In this document: positions 33,001-44,326 of the stretch, one piece after another
How positions within the stretch are numbered: position 1 is the first letter of the stretch
Layout: each line of letters begins with the position of its first letter
Origin: Humulus lupulus
Lineage: Eukaryota > Streptophyta > Magnoliopsida > Rosales > Cannabaceae
Assembly: GCF_963169125.1 (NCBI RefSeq)
Contig: NC_084794.1
Span: 152,716,858-152,780,857 of the forward strand
DNA length: 64,000 bases
Direction: 5' to 3'
Position numbers and translations under genes: made by a program
The notes under the pieces: generated by a model
What the model was told of the DNA's origin: nothing
Databases searched by the model: none
What the model saw: only the letters and a program-made list of their open reading frames with translations

Positions 33001-34920
33001 GTGAGACTACTTTACCCCTCTTAATTTATTACAATTATTACCAAATATATTATTTGGATGAATTTACACAAATATCTTCATTAAAATCTAAGATTTTTTT
33101 ACTATTTACCACCTCCTAAATGCATAATATATATTAATTTATTATTTTTTTTAGAAATATTTTTAATATTATAATTTTAAAGTATAAAAATAATTTATAT
33201 TGTAATTTTACACAAATTTTACTAATTATTTTTCATTTTAAATTATTTATATTTGTTCTTATTTTCAGTTAAAAAATTAAAAGTTTGGATTAGGTTTTAT
33301 TATTCTTAAATTATTATAATTAATTAAGGGTGTCAAAAATGTTTTAGTTTTTTTTAAAAGCAATAAATATTTATTGAGATGAATTTTTTAAATTTATTTA
33401 ATAGGATAATTTTTCACTATTTTTTTTATATATATAAAGCGTGTAAAGAAAAAGCACTCCTTATGTGATATTCTAGTGATGAATTCGACTTCTTGACCTA
33501 GAAGCTAGAATTAATTCAACTTCATAATCCCTTTTTAGTCATACAAACCTAAGATATTTATCTCCTTTATTTAATATTAATTTATAATCACCTAATTAAA
33601 ATAGTTGGCATAATGGTACTTAAAATAGTATGTCAACATAATAAGATATGATCATGTAAAGTAATTGGTAGTCTTTTTATTTGATAACAAAGATGTAATT
33701 GATTGAAGTAGGGACTTTATGAGTATTGAGAAATAGATGTATAGCATATACATAGAGAGAGTATTAGACCACGCTAATGATGATTGCATACGTTACATTA
33801 TGGAGTTTCATTTTGGACTTTAAAAACTGCCGACAAGGCACTGCCTGCATTATTCTCCGTAGACGATCATTAACCATTATCATTATAAATTACTTTGTCT
33901 TTTTTGTTTTGTTTTAAATCATAAAATTAAAACTAAAATTAAAAAAATATCATAACTAATTTCTTATAGTTTTAGAGTTTATTTATTTAATTCTAAGTTT
34001 ATTAATCAATTTTATAAATTAATAATTAACAACTTATTATCAAAAAATGATAAATGTAGTTTTTTTTTTAATTTTAGAAATTATATAAAAAGAATATGTA
34101 AAGATATTAATGTATTTTAAGTGATAATATTTTTTTCTTTTTAAAAAAAATAATTGACCAAAATCAAGGATGTTATATTTTATTTTTTAAAAATAAAGCA
34201 TGATTATTGTGTTCTTTTTTTTGTAAATAAATAATAAAACTTTGTAATGAGTTTTTTCTTTTTAAAAAAAACAAAACAACAATTTTATTTATAATCATAT
34301 TAATTAAAATATTACAAATATATCATTCTTATTTATTTGTTATTGCGTCTTTCTGTTGTATCGGACTCTCTGTTTTTTCATTTTCTTTCTAGTTGCTTCT
34401 TTTCTAATGTGAGTAAAATTCGGAGAATTTTGCTTCAGACAAAAATTGTGCGCGGGGCCACCATATATAACACATACGTTTTTTTAATCTCTTATAATCT
34501 TATCCTTCTTAACTTTTAATTTTTTTTAAAAACATTGTTTTTAATATAACATAATTAAATTATTATGAACATGGATTATTCAATTACAACTGTAACTATA
34601 TATATATTGTTTTTGTCATTTTGTTTTTTATAATTATTGCGCGTTTCTCTGTAACTTTAGTTCAACTTTTATTTTTCTTTTAATGACAATTGTAACACAA
34701 ACTGCATTATTTTAGTTTTTATAATAATGTAAGGTGTTCATTGTTTATACTCTAAAAGCGGAACTACATTTTCAAGTATATTTTAAAGGCAGTTTTTATC
34801 AAAATTGTTCATTTAATTTAGAATTAATCGACTGCGATAAAATAAAGATTATTATATATATATATATACTAGGTAATTCTAAAGTTGTAAACATTATTTA
34901 TCATTTTGATAAAAACTAAT
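33001..34920. other. AT-rich intergenic sequence
   Basis: About 1.9 kb of very AT-rich DNA with homopolymer and TA runs. I see no coding region, RNA gene or element ends. It is the longest stretch in the window not explained by a recognisable transposable element. Confidence 0.5.
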
Positions 34921-35240
34921 TCACTATTTTTAAAATTTATATATATATAATAAAATGAATTATAATTTTATAGTATATATAAATATTTATATCAATAATT
35001 TCTACATATATGATATCTAAATACAACATTGACATATATATAAATTATAATAATATATAAAAAGAAATTAATAATAGAAATAAAATAATAATAATAGAAA
35101 AAGTATTAGTGTAGACATTAGTATATATGTATCAACTATTTTTATATTCTAATGTATCTCGCAATGTCATTTGATGAATTTGATGAAGAAAAAGAGCTTC
35201 AATCACTTGATAAAAAATAAATTATCATACAAATTTATAA
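34921..35240. repeat. AT-rich repeat R2, left part
   Basis: Second copy of R1 (compare 21411-21800), interrupted at 35241 by MULE2 and resuming at 45609 with the target sequence ATTTATAA repeated. Confidence 0.75.
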
Positions 35241-35704
35241 GAGAAATTTGACTTTTAATGCATATAAGGGGATTGTATTTAAAAAACACCTTATCAGTAT
35301 ACGAGTCTCATTTTGGTCCTATTATTTACGTTAGTTCCCAAAATACTCCTGCCATTTGTTCCGACACTCTCTCTCTCTCTTCTCTCTCGGTCTCTCTATA
35401 TTCCCTCTCACTCTCGGTCCCGAACCAAAAAAACTCTCAAAACTCACATTTGAATCCGTCGCAACCCAATGAAATCGGAGATGAGAAGCATTGTCGAAGA
35501 AGGTCTTCAGAACCAGCACATGAACATCAGACCGGAAGCACCTAGAGGCAACCAAACAACTCCGAAGTAGGCGAAACAACTTCCAAATACGCGAAGGTGA
35601 GGGTTTTCTTTTTAATCTGCAATGTTTGGTTTTTTGTTGATGTTTTGTTCATAGGATAGATAGGGGCTGGGTAACTGAGAAATCTGGATTTTTTTTCAAA
35701 TTTT

Positions 35705-36030
35705 TTGACCCACCTCGATAGGCCTCGATGCCATTAGATATATTCAGTTTTAGGGTGCCTCAATAGGCCTTGATAAACCTCGACGATATTAGAGATATGG
35801 CTGATTTAGCCCCTACCTCGATAGGCCTCGATGATAATAGACATATGGCTGATTTTAGCATCTGCCTCGATATGCCTCGATAGAATAAGACTTATGGTTG
35901 TTTTAGCACCTACCTCGATAGGCCTCGATAGAGATAGATATATTATGATTTTGCATTGCCTCGATAGAACTATGCATTTTCTGATTTTACATTGGCCTTG
36001 ATAGTCCTCGACAGGCCTCGATAGTTACCA
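35705..36030 (+). repeat. CCTCGAT array in the 5' intron of the MULE2 DUF1985 gene
   Basis: By eye ten CTCGAT words on +, mostly as CCTCGATAGGCCTCGAT pairs, and none in reverse. They lie in a predicted intron from the donor AAG-GTGAGGG (35597) to the TTTTCAG acceptor before the ATG at 36078. Confidence 0.85.
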
Positions 36031-36077
36031 GATTGTTTAAAATTGTATTTTTAACATTTTTTTTTGTTTTTTTTCAG

Positions 36078-36448
36078 ATGCCTGAATTGATTGTGCCATT
36101 GGAGAATCACTTTCCTGGTCGTGTCACCTATAGGGGTAGTGCTTACTTGGAAACCCTTATAGAACAGTTTAAGAGGTACGGGCTAATTGAACGGGCAGAG
36201 GCATGCCCATAGGGATACTTCTTCAAGGCTAAGCCGTTTAGTTTTTCTAGGGTTGTGCTACATCAGCTTATGTTAAGGAAGGTGGAACCTCACTTTGAGT
36301 TCCTTTAAAACCATGACATGGGGGAGAAATGTTCTCTTCAAATCAAACTTCTTTATTAACGCTGGAAGAGACCGATGCATTTCTTATACCTCCCTTCTTA
36401 ACCAATGTCACAGATAGATGAATTAGCTTCTCTACAGATTTCAATGCT
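36078..36448 (+). pseudogene. MULE2 DUF1985-Ulp1 gene, first exon remnant
   Basis: MPELIVPLENHFPGRVTYRG...YGLIERAEACP, stop, GYFFKAKPFSFSRVVLHQLM matches the start of the MULE1 gene (MPKLLVPFSDHFSGRVTYWG...LGLIERAKESP). The ATG directly follows a splice acceptor as in MULE1. Stops appear at about 36210 and 36306, and similarity fades after about 36320. The protease portion is absent, lost in an internal deletion that joined this exon to the transposase remnant on the other strand. Confidence 0.85.
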
Positions 36449-36453
36449 AACCC

Positions 36454-37732
36454 TGTTGACCCAAACTCTTAAGTCTCCTTGTTTTGATGATTAACAAATA
36501 TTTGATTATTATTTGTTACTAATGATTTGTTGATTTTGTAGCAAAAACCAAAGTGAATTAGCATTTCAAAGTCAAACTTATGACCAACGGCAAAATGGTC
36601 ATTTTACCAAATTTTCCGGAAATGACCCGAAATGGACTTCAAGACACAAGAAACTCAAGATAAAGGTTTAATTTCATTTCTTAGTCTTGTAAAGTGATTG
36701 CAAGCTTACTTTAAGTCATAAGTATAAAATTTGGCTCATTCACGTACTAAAAATGGTGATTTTTCAAAATGAGAACTAGACATCCTAAATTCACTTTTAA
36801 GAAAATACATCCTGATACGGTCGTAACGCAATTGGAATTTTTGAAATCGGATAAACGAGCTAAAAGTTATAAAGAATTGAAAAACGGGAAAATAGGCATA
36901 TTTTGAACTTTTGCTCTCTGTCTGCCATCCGGAATTCCGGTTCCCCATCCGGACTTCCGGTTCGCGGCAGGCAGCATAAAAAATTAACCCCCAACGGCTA
37001 TAAACGGCTAGTTTTTTCCCAAACTCTATATAAACTCGTTTCTCACTCAAAATTGGTGGTTGGCTGAGCATTTATTACATTTATCAAACCTAATCCATTG
37101 ATTTCAAAGGGCTCTCAAAGTTTATATCATCCAAACACATATTCACACACTTGAGCCAAAATTTGTATTTATTTCTTCTAAGTGTGCTTGCTAATCACTC
37201 TAGGTTTCTCATTGTATCATCATACTTCTAGATTGATTTTTACTAGTAATATCAAACACATTCCCATATTGTGATTGAGGTGAGGTTGGCACCGGTTTTG
37301 TAAACGACCCGGTTAGAGTGAGATTGGCACTTCAACAATCCGAAAAAGAGGTTGATAGTCCTTGGTGGTGGAAAACTATTGTAAGAGGTTTGGAAATACC
37401 TTGGTGAAAAATTCCCGGTTGTAAGGGTTAGTCAAGCCCGTTAACTTGGCTCGATAGTGGAACTCAAAGCTAGGTCCATAGCTTTGAAGACCAAGGACGT
37501 AGGTGGCTTAGTTCTACCGAACCTTGTAAAATTCGAGAGTTTGCAATTTCTTAACCTTAAACTCTTTACATTACAAGTTTGATTATTTGCTTATCTATTT
37601 GATTGTCATATTATTTACTTTTACTTGATAAATTTGATTTATTGCATAATTTGGCATATTAAGTTTTAAATTTCCGAAATTAGTTTAGATTTCCAATCCA
37701 CCCCCCTCTTGGAAACATATCTTGGGTTAACA
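36454..37732. mobile_element. Solo LTR, 1279 bp, in MULE2 (TSD AACCC)
   Basis: Begins TGTTGACCCAAACTC and ends TCTTGGGTTAACA, with AACCC at 36449-36453 and 37733-37737. Removing it restores continuous MULE2 sequence. The text near 37280-37460 (GAGGTTGGCACCGG, GGTTGATAGTCCTTGG) looks like copia LTRs of the TGTTGACCC type, but I cannot confirm the family. CCGGAATTCCGG and CCGGACTTCCGG words occur near 36925-36965. Confidence 0.88.
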
Positions 37733-37737
37733 AACCC

Positions 37738-38003
37738 AATGAATGCACGCACATGCCTATCATTTTTTATAACGGTAGCTTTGACGGATTGTGATAGGCA
37801 TGTGTACAGGACCTCAATTTTCAAGTCATACACACATTTATCCACTTCAAGCTCTTCGCACAAAATGTCAAGCAGTGGCTCATACGTCACACCCTTCTCC
37901 AAAGGAAGAACTTGATTTTCAGCATCCCTGAAAATCCAATCCTTATTTTCCAATTCCCAAACACCATTGAATGCAACAAATATGGAAACAGACGAATTTG
38001 TAT
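37738..38003 (-). pseudogene. MULE2 transposase N-terminal remnant
   Basis: Minus strand GVWELENKDWIFRDAENQVL...LLDILCEELEVDKCVYDLKI and RHVRAFIGFVN parallels the MULE1 N-terminus (GVWELQGNK...LLDILHKELKVDKQMYGLKL). It retains the Trp codon where MULE1 has a TAG (8169). No MuDR or catalytic domain remains. The frame appears to continue past 37732 only because it reads into the solo LTR. Confidence 0.87.
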
Positions 38004-38064
38004 AAAAAAACAAAAAAAATAGGTCAAAAATTAAAACTATAACATCAAACAACAAAAAATCAAT

Positions 38065-38521
38065 TCATATCGAGGTCAACCTATCGAGGTCTATAGAGTA
38101 CAATCGAGGTACATCGAGGCAGACTGCCCAACAAATTTCTTATGAACCCATTGAGGCCCATCGAGTCCCATCAAGGCATATACTAAATAAATTAAGTTCT
38201 ATGCCTCTATTGAGGTCAATCAAGGACCATCGAGTCTCATTGAGCTACCCATTTTTCCTAAAAGTCTGAGGTTTTTATCGAGTTCCATCGAGGACCATCG
38301 AGTCTCATTGAGGTAGTCATTTCCCCCTAATTTGAGGGTTTTATCGAGGTCCATTGAGGACCATCAAGTCTTATCGAGGTAGTCATTTTCCCTAATGTGT
38401 GAGGGTTTTATTGAGGTCCATCGAGGCATATCGAGGTAGACAAATAATATAAACATATGAGGGTTTTATCGAGGTCCATCAATGACCATCGAGTCTCATC
38501 GAGGTAGATAAATAATATAAG
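38065..38521 (-). repeat. CTCGAT array, 5' intron side of MULE2 transposase
   Basis: By eye 16 ATCGAG words on + (CTCGAT on the coding strand) and none reversed. From about 38275 they fall into tandem units of about 60-68 bp (TTTTATCGAGGTCCATCGAG...GAGGTAG). The array is cut by E2 at 38522 and ends at about 45085-45127. Confidence 0.85.
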
Positions 38522-39266
38522 TGTACGCCCTAAATATTCACGGGTTATTAGCGAGCTGGAAAATGGCATAATTCTATCAACCACGTGGAAGCCACCTACC
38601 CGGATCTGTTGTTACAAGTCTTTGCCTCTCTAGCTCGAGATAGCCAAAGGTTTAGTGAGTTACTAAGGCATTGGATCAGCAGCGTGTACACCACGAGCTG
38701 AGACTACATCAAGCTCGGGGTACGAGCTTGAGTTGACACCTCCGACCCTTTATAAAGTCAACCACGTAATGTAAACGTGCATATATCAGACATCATGTGT
38801 CTACTCCATTCCTGAATTCTCGGACACGCAGCATAAATGTGCGTGTTCAGACACCCCATGACTGGTTTGGGCCATGCGACCCATTATCCCCCTTTCCTAT
38901 TGATTAGACCACACTTCATTGTCAGGTTTTAGGAATTAATCATGAATGTCGCAGAAGTGACATGATGGGTAAGAAGGTCACGAGATGACCTCCTTTGCCA
39001 ACACCCAGGTGTCCTCTCCCTATAAATATGGAGACCCTGGGAGTTGCAAAGGGTTGGTTTCTAATTTGTAAAGAAATACCCTGTAAGGATTATCAAAGAT
39101 ATATCAATAATATTAGCTAGTGGACTAGAAGGATTTTAACCTTTGAACCACCTAAAAAAAGTATTCGAGTTATAATCTTCCTTTGAGATCATTCATCTGT
39201 TACGGTTCATCATTTAGCACTAATCCCTCTCCTTATTTATATAATTATCTGTTACCGAAGAACCGC
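38522..39266 (+). repeat. 5' LTR of E2 (last few bases lost)
   Basis: TGTACGCCCTAAATATTC...GTTACCGAAGAACCGC; the final bases up to CA are missing compared with the 3' LTR. TATAAATA at 39021-39028 in the same inverted-repeat setting as E1. Confidence 0.92.
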
Positions 39267-39792
39267 TAAAGGCAAGCCTTAAGAAAAGGCTGGGCGAAGC
39301 CAAGGGAGTCTGGCCAGAACAACTCCCCTAGGTACTGTGGGCATACCGGAACTCACATCGAACGCCGACGGGTCATACTCCTTTCTCCCTGGATTTCGGG
39401 AGTGAGGCAGTCCTTCCTGTCGAAGTAAAGGTAGCCTCGAAGTCTAGGCGTTTGACCAAGACTGGAATGACGAATTTCTCTGCGCGTCACTCGACCTGAT
39501 TGACAAAAAACGAGAAGATTCACAGATGCAGCTCGTGCATTATCAACAAAAGGTCACACGTTATTTCAACTCAAAGGTCAAGAAATGCGTCTTTAGCGTT
39601 GGTGACCTGGTACTCAGAAGAGTCTTCCTAGCCAGTAAAGATCCCAAGGATGGAGTGTTGGGACCAAACTGGGAAGGGCCCTACCAAATAACCGAGGTCG
39701 TGAAAGAAGGAGCCTACAAGCTAGCTCGACTTAATGGAGAAGCGGTTCCATGGACTTGGAACGCTATCCACTTGAAGAAATATTATCAATAA
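39267..39792 (+). pseudogene. E2 integrase 3' fragment
   Basis: Starts in the middle of integrase (KASLKKRLGEAKGVWPEQLP, stop, VLWAYRNSHRTPTGHTPFSL), shifts frame near 39430, then reads VTRYFNSKVKKCVFSVGDLV and GVLGPNWEGPYQITEVVKEG to the natural stop at 39790-39792. It matches the E1 integrase tail closely. The catalytic residues are missing. Confidence 0.92.
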
Positions 39793-39915
39793 TATCTTTG
39801 TAAGGCTTAATTGGAAAGGCCATCTTTTGTTTATTAAGTAATGACAGCTAATCTTTTACATTATTGTATATGTTTGTGGGTGTAAACTCAAGTAACCATG
39901 AAAGACCCTTTCCTG

Positions 39916-39934
39916 CTTACTTGGGGGGCATATA
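39916..39934 (+). other. Internal polypurine-tract-like motif in E2
   Basis: CTTACTTGGGGGGCATATA, the counterpart of the E1 motif at 27745-27768, preceded in both by a shared GAAAGACCCTTTCC block. Confidence 0.55.
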
Positions 39935-39935
39935 T

Positions 39936-40490
39936 CCTGGATATAACCAGGTCCTAAAACTTAGAAGTTTGTTCAAATTGATTGGTCGATGTTTTTCTTA
40001 AAAAGCACGAGATATCTATAAAGAATTGACGCGAACTAAGTTTTCGAATTGATATCCTGGATAGAACCAGGTCCTAAAACTTAGAAGTATGTTTAAATTG
40101 ATTGATTGATGTTTTTCTTAAAAAGCACGAGATATCGATAAAGAATTGACGCGAACTAAGTTTTCGAATTGATATCCTGGATATAACCTGGTCCTAAACA
40201 CTTAGAAGTTAGTTCAAATTGATTGATCGATGTTTTTCTTAAAAAGCACAAGATATCGATAAAGAATTGACGCGAACTAAGTTTTCGAATTGATATCCTG
40301 GATATAACCAGGTCCTAAAACTTAGAAGTTAGTTCAAATTGATTGATCAGTGTTTTTCTTAAAAACCATGAGATATCGATAAAGGATTGACGTTAACTAA
40401 GTTATCAAATTAATATCCTGGATATAGCCAGGTCCTAAATCTTAGAAGTTGGGTCAAATTGATAAACACGCCAATAGAAACTAAGTTCTC
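39936..40490 (+). repeat. 120-bp tandem repeat, about 4.5 copies, in the E2 spacer
   Basis: Units start at 39936, 40056, 40176, 40297 and 40417 (periods 120, 120, 121, 120). Each contains the inverted arms CCTGGATATAACCAGG, then CCTAAAACTTAGAAGT and TTTTTCTTAAAAAGCACGAG. The units are more alike than those of E1, implying recent homogenisation. Confidence 0.92.
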
Positions 40491-40640
40491 ACCACAAATG
40501 CATTAAAGAGAAGTAACAGTAAGGTCGAGGCAAAAATATGTAAATAGATTGAAATAAATTTGGGGATACCAATTGTTTCAAGGATAAAAACCTTGTAATA
40601 AAAAGTTACAAAAAAAAAAAAAGAGAAAAGGAGAAAAATT

Positions 40641-43321
40641 CTAAGCCCGGCCAGGCCGCTCTGATGAAGTCACCCCCTCGCCATCTTGCTCGGTGGCAGT
40701 GGAAGTCTCCCTGGTCTCGGAGGGTGCCTCTTGTTGAAGGCGAGCTTTAAACTTCTCCAAGAAGGACCCCCACACGTCCGGCCCCAAGAAGGAAAAGTCA
40801 CCATCTTGGTTGAAGGCCCAGCAGTGGTACAACATGGCCTCCATGGAGGAGCTGGACTCCGCCCTCTCCACCACCAGAGCAGCCTTGGCCTCCTTGAGCT
40901 CGACCTTCTCGGTGTCTAGGGCGACCTTCATAGCCTCGGCCTCCAGCAGCTTGGCCCAACATGCCTCCAGCTCAATCTGTGCAGCAACCGAAGCGGCCTG
41001 CGAGACCCTCTCGTTTTCTCGGGCAGTCGCCAGGGCTGCCTTGGCATCCTGCTCCTGTTGTTGAGCGGGCGCAAGGGCGACTTGAGCAGCTTGATGCTCG
41101 CCCCTGATCTCGTCGATCCTGGCCCTGGACTGAGATATGCTCCGGTGGAGAGCCAAGGCCACCTGCAAGACAAAATGATAATAAGGCAAGTGCCTTAGAC
41201 AAAAAAAAAACAACATAAAGAACCAGTGGTAAAGCAAGCTTACTGTGAGGGTCATCCCCAGTGAAGACTCCATCACATGCTCGGGGCTCCTCGTCTCGAT
41301 CTCCCGCAAGTCCCTCGAGGTGGCGTTGTAACAATGGTCCACCATGTAGGTTGTAGTTTCATAAATTGTCCCCCTAAAGTCCTCGGGGACTTTCTCCAAG
41401 GCCTGAGGATTGACCGGGACGCGCACATCGGGAGTCGGGGCTGACAAGGTTCCGAAGGGTACCTCCTATTCCCGATTAGAGACAGGAGGTCGCAGGGGAG
41501 GTGGAGCCATCTTCTCCACTGCAGGAGGGGGTGGAGGCACCTTCCCTATGGCAGCAGGACCCTGGTTTCTCCCCTTGGCGGGAGACTTGGAGCTGGTCCT
41601 GGGGGGAGGAGTTTTCTTGGCCACCCGGAGCCTCTTCACCAAGGGCCCGGAGGACCCGGAGGAGGGGTTTCCCCCCTGAAACATAGATCGCAGATCGTTA
41701 GCCCCGGGTTGTGACATCTCCTCGTCTGAAACAAAGAGCAAAGTATTAATATGCATGTAAAAATACTTTGGTAACAAAAAAGCTAAAGTATGTATTGAAA
41801 AAGGTCCTACCCTCCGAGCTAGAGGAGGAATCTATTGTCACGACCTCCAGCCCCGGGGCTTCTATGGGGGAGTCTAAGATGATGACTTCACGGGTGAGAA
41901 GAGGCTCTGGGTCTGGATCCGCCTCAAGACTAGACACCTCTACATACTGCCTAAGACCCGGAGCTACTACACCCTCCAGGAGGGAGGGCCACAACCTAAG
42001 ATTGGTCCCGCACTCCTCAAAAAAGGCCAACCTAAAGGCCAGGGTATTATCTACTACTACAGTACCCGTAGGGCGGCCCATGTCATAACGCAACACGAGC
42101 TGGTCAACACACTGGAGTAGAGTGATGTTGAGATCTGGGTCATTTTGGTGGCAGTGAACGAGTTGGCTGGGGTTAAACCTAGCAAGCCATAGGTCTGCGG
42201 TGGCCCTGTCTAAGTCCCTAAATAAGTAAGGGTTACCTTGGCCGGAGGGGCTGACTGCTGCCTTGCACTGGGTCCTCTCTGCATTGACCTCCTGGGCGAA
42301 CTCTAGAGCCCACTTTCGGCGCACGAGGGGCACCTCGTCCTCCTCGTCCTCGTCCACGGTCTCCTCCTCGGGGATGGGCCTCATCTCGCGAGCAACGGGT
42401 ATGGTCTGCGGCCTCCTCAAGGCCAGAGTCTGGCCTGGGGAAATTAACTTACACGCCAGCATCGTCTCATCAGACACGAGCTGGCGGTAGTCTTTTTCGC
42501 TTGGGGGGAGCCCCGCCAAGGTTTCGTACTGACCCCCAAGGGTCACCGACTTAGCCGTCCTAGCGAAAATAGTTGCATGATAGTTTTCAAATCAGCAACG
42601 AATGGAAAGACTAATTAGTGACAAGCTAGCGAGCTAAAGTTAAAGGGAACTTACGAGGACGGTTGAAGTAATGGTATTCGCAGTTGCGAAACCCCTTTGA
42701 CATGAAGAATTGATCCTTGAAGTCATTGGGATGGCTGGGCAGCTCGATAATTGTAGCCGAATTGGGAAAATGGGTCAGGTAGTAGAACCCATCGCCTCAC
42801 CCTCGTTGCTCCGGGCTGGCTTTGAGGCAACAGAAATAAAGGATGTCCACCGGCGTGGGGACCTCCCATTCCTGCTTCAGGAACAAATACTTCAACCTCG
42901 CTAACAGACGATAGGAGTTAGGGGGGAGCTGGAAGGGGGCCAGTTTCATGTAATTTAAGAAGTCCGCGAAATACTGGTCCAGGGGAAGAAAGGCCCCAGC
43001 CTTGAGATGTTCGTCTCTCCAGGCTGCGAATTCCTCGTCGAGTGGTGCGCAGCTCTGCTCCCCCTCAAGGGGAGGTCGGGTGCCCTTCCCTATCTCTATA
43101 TTGTGGGAAAGCATAATCTTGTTAACTTTCCCCTGGGTGGTAACCTTTGAGGCAATCCTCTCGGCCTCGAAAAAGGCGTCGTGTCCCACCTCAACCACCT
43201 TCTCCACGGTGGGACCAAAGTTGGGAATCGGGGAGTCTGTTGCCACCTCTTTCCCTTTGCTGGCTTGCTAGGAAAATGAGCTGCCAGCACTCTTCTTGGA
43301 TGCACTCTTCTTGGGTCCCAT
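40641..43321 (-). pseudogene. E2 antisense four-exon gene (stops and a lost splice acceptor)
   Basis: Same structure as in E1, exons at about 43321-42655, 42572-41811, 41725-41244 and 41162-40641. Shared blocks: AGAFLPLDQYFADFLNYMKL, TLGGQYETLAGLPPSEKDYR, VRVPVNPQALEKVPEDFRGT, and a coiled-coil last exon ending YHCWAFNQDGDFSFLG. Stops at 43269-43271 and 41466-41468 and within EQRG-stop-GDGFYY (CGA in E1). The exon 2 acceptor reads CATGCAA where E1 has TTACGCAG, so AG has become AA. Conserved intron positions show the gene was already spliced before E1 and E2 diverged. Function unknown. Confidence 0.85.
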
Positions 43322-44308
43322 CTGGTCGCCTAACGAACAAAGAAGAAAGTTTAGAAAAGGCGACCTAAGCATAAGAAAGAATCTAGCGCGAAGAAGGGTT
43401 TCCTTTACACGGGCTGAGGTAATCTCAGCCCGCGGAGAGTAAGACCACGCGGTTTTATGAACACGCGCCTGTGCTCCCAACGGGTCCCCGATTGCTCGGG
43501 ATCCGTGTGTCAGGAGGGTCAGGATAAAGTTTGCCTTGGAAGGAAAGTTTCGAAAGGCAAAACCGCCTGTGTAGCGTTTTCACCGTAGAAACTGGTTGTT
43601 CCAAACAGGCATAAAAAAATTTTACCCAAAAAATTGCCCCAGAACTTTGTCCTATGAGTCATGTTCCTAAGCATTCTCTTTCCTACGATCGATACCCCTA
43701 GGATAAAAGCCTACGCACAAAATACCAGCAAAGAAAAACAAAAGACAAACAACCTACTGCATACGACTAAGAAGAAAGTTTACCTAAGCAAGGAAAAGGG
43801 AAAACATTTAAAGCGTACAACAAACAGAGGACTTACAGAAATTTTTTGATGCGTAAAGACTGAAAGGAGCGTCTGGGTTGAAGTCCTGTTGGAATCGCTG
43901 GTACCAGAGTCACGAAAGAACCCTCGTGTCTGAAACTCAAGAACGTCGGGAATAGTGATCGGAAGAAAGAAAGGATTTTGAGACTGAGAAGAAAGAAGAA
44001 AGAAGAGGAGAAAAATTTCAAATAAAAGGGTGGCTCATGCGAAAGGTGGCCAGCCTTATATATACGTAAAAGGCCAGAGGATGAGGGTCATTCGATTGTC
44101 TTGATGTGGGATACGAGGATCACAACTCGAAAGACGAAACAACGACCGAAGATAGGCTAGGCCATTTAATGCGGTTCTCGAAAGACGGACTGTCACCAAC
44201 AACAATGTTCCACGTATTCGATACCAGCGTAATGGGTGGGATATGAAGAGTCTACAAAGAATCCTAAAAGCCCCCACTGTGGCCACAAGTGACGTCATAT
44301 GCCATGAG
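43322..44308 (-). promoter_or_regulatory. 5' flank of the E2 antisense gene
   Basis: Non-coding; contains the same TTCTTTGTTCGTTAG acceptor-like tract next to the ATG and a minus-strand TATATATAA at 44064-44056, in the position of the E1 TATA box. Confidence 0.55.
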
Positions 44309-44326
44309 CAGGGGCTTGGGGGCAAA
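44309..44326 (+). other. Polypurine tract of E2
   Basis: CAGGGGCTTGGGGGCAAA directly before the 3' LTR. Confidence 0.82.
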
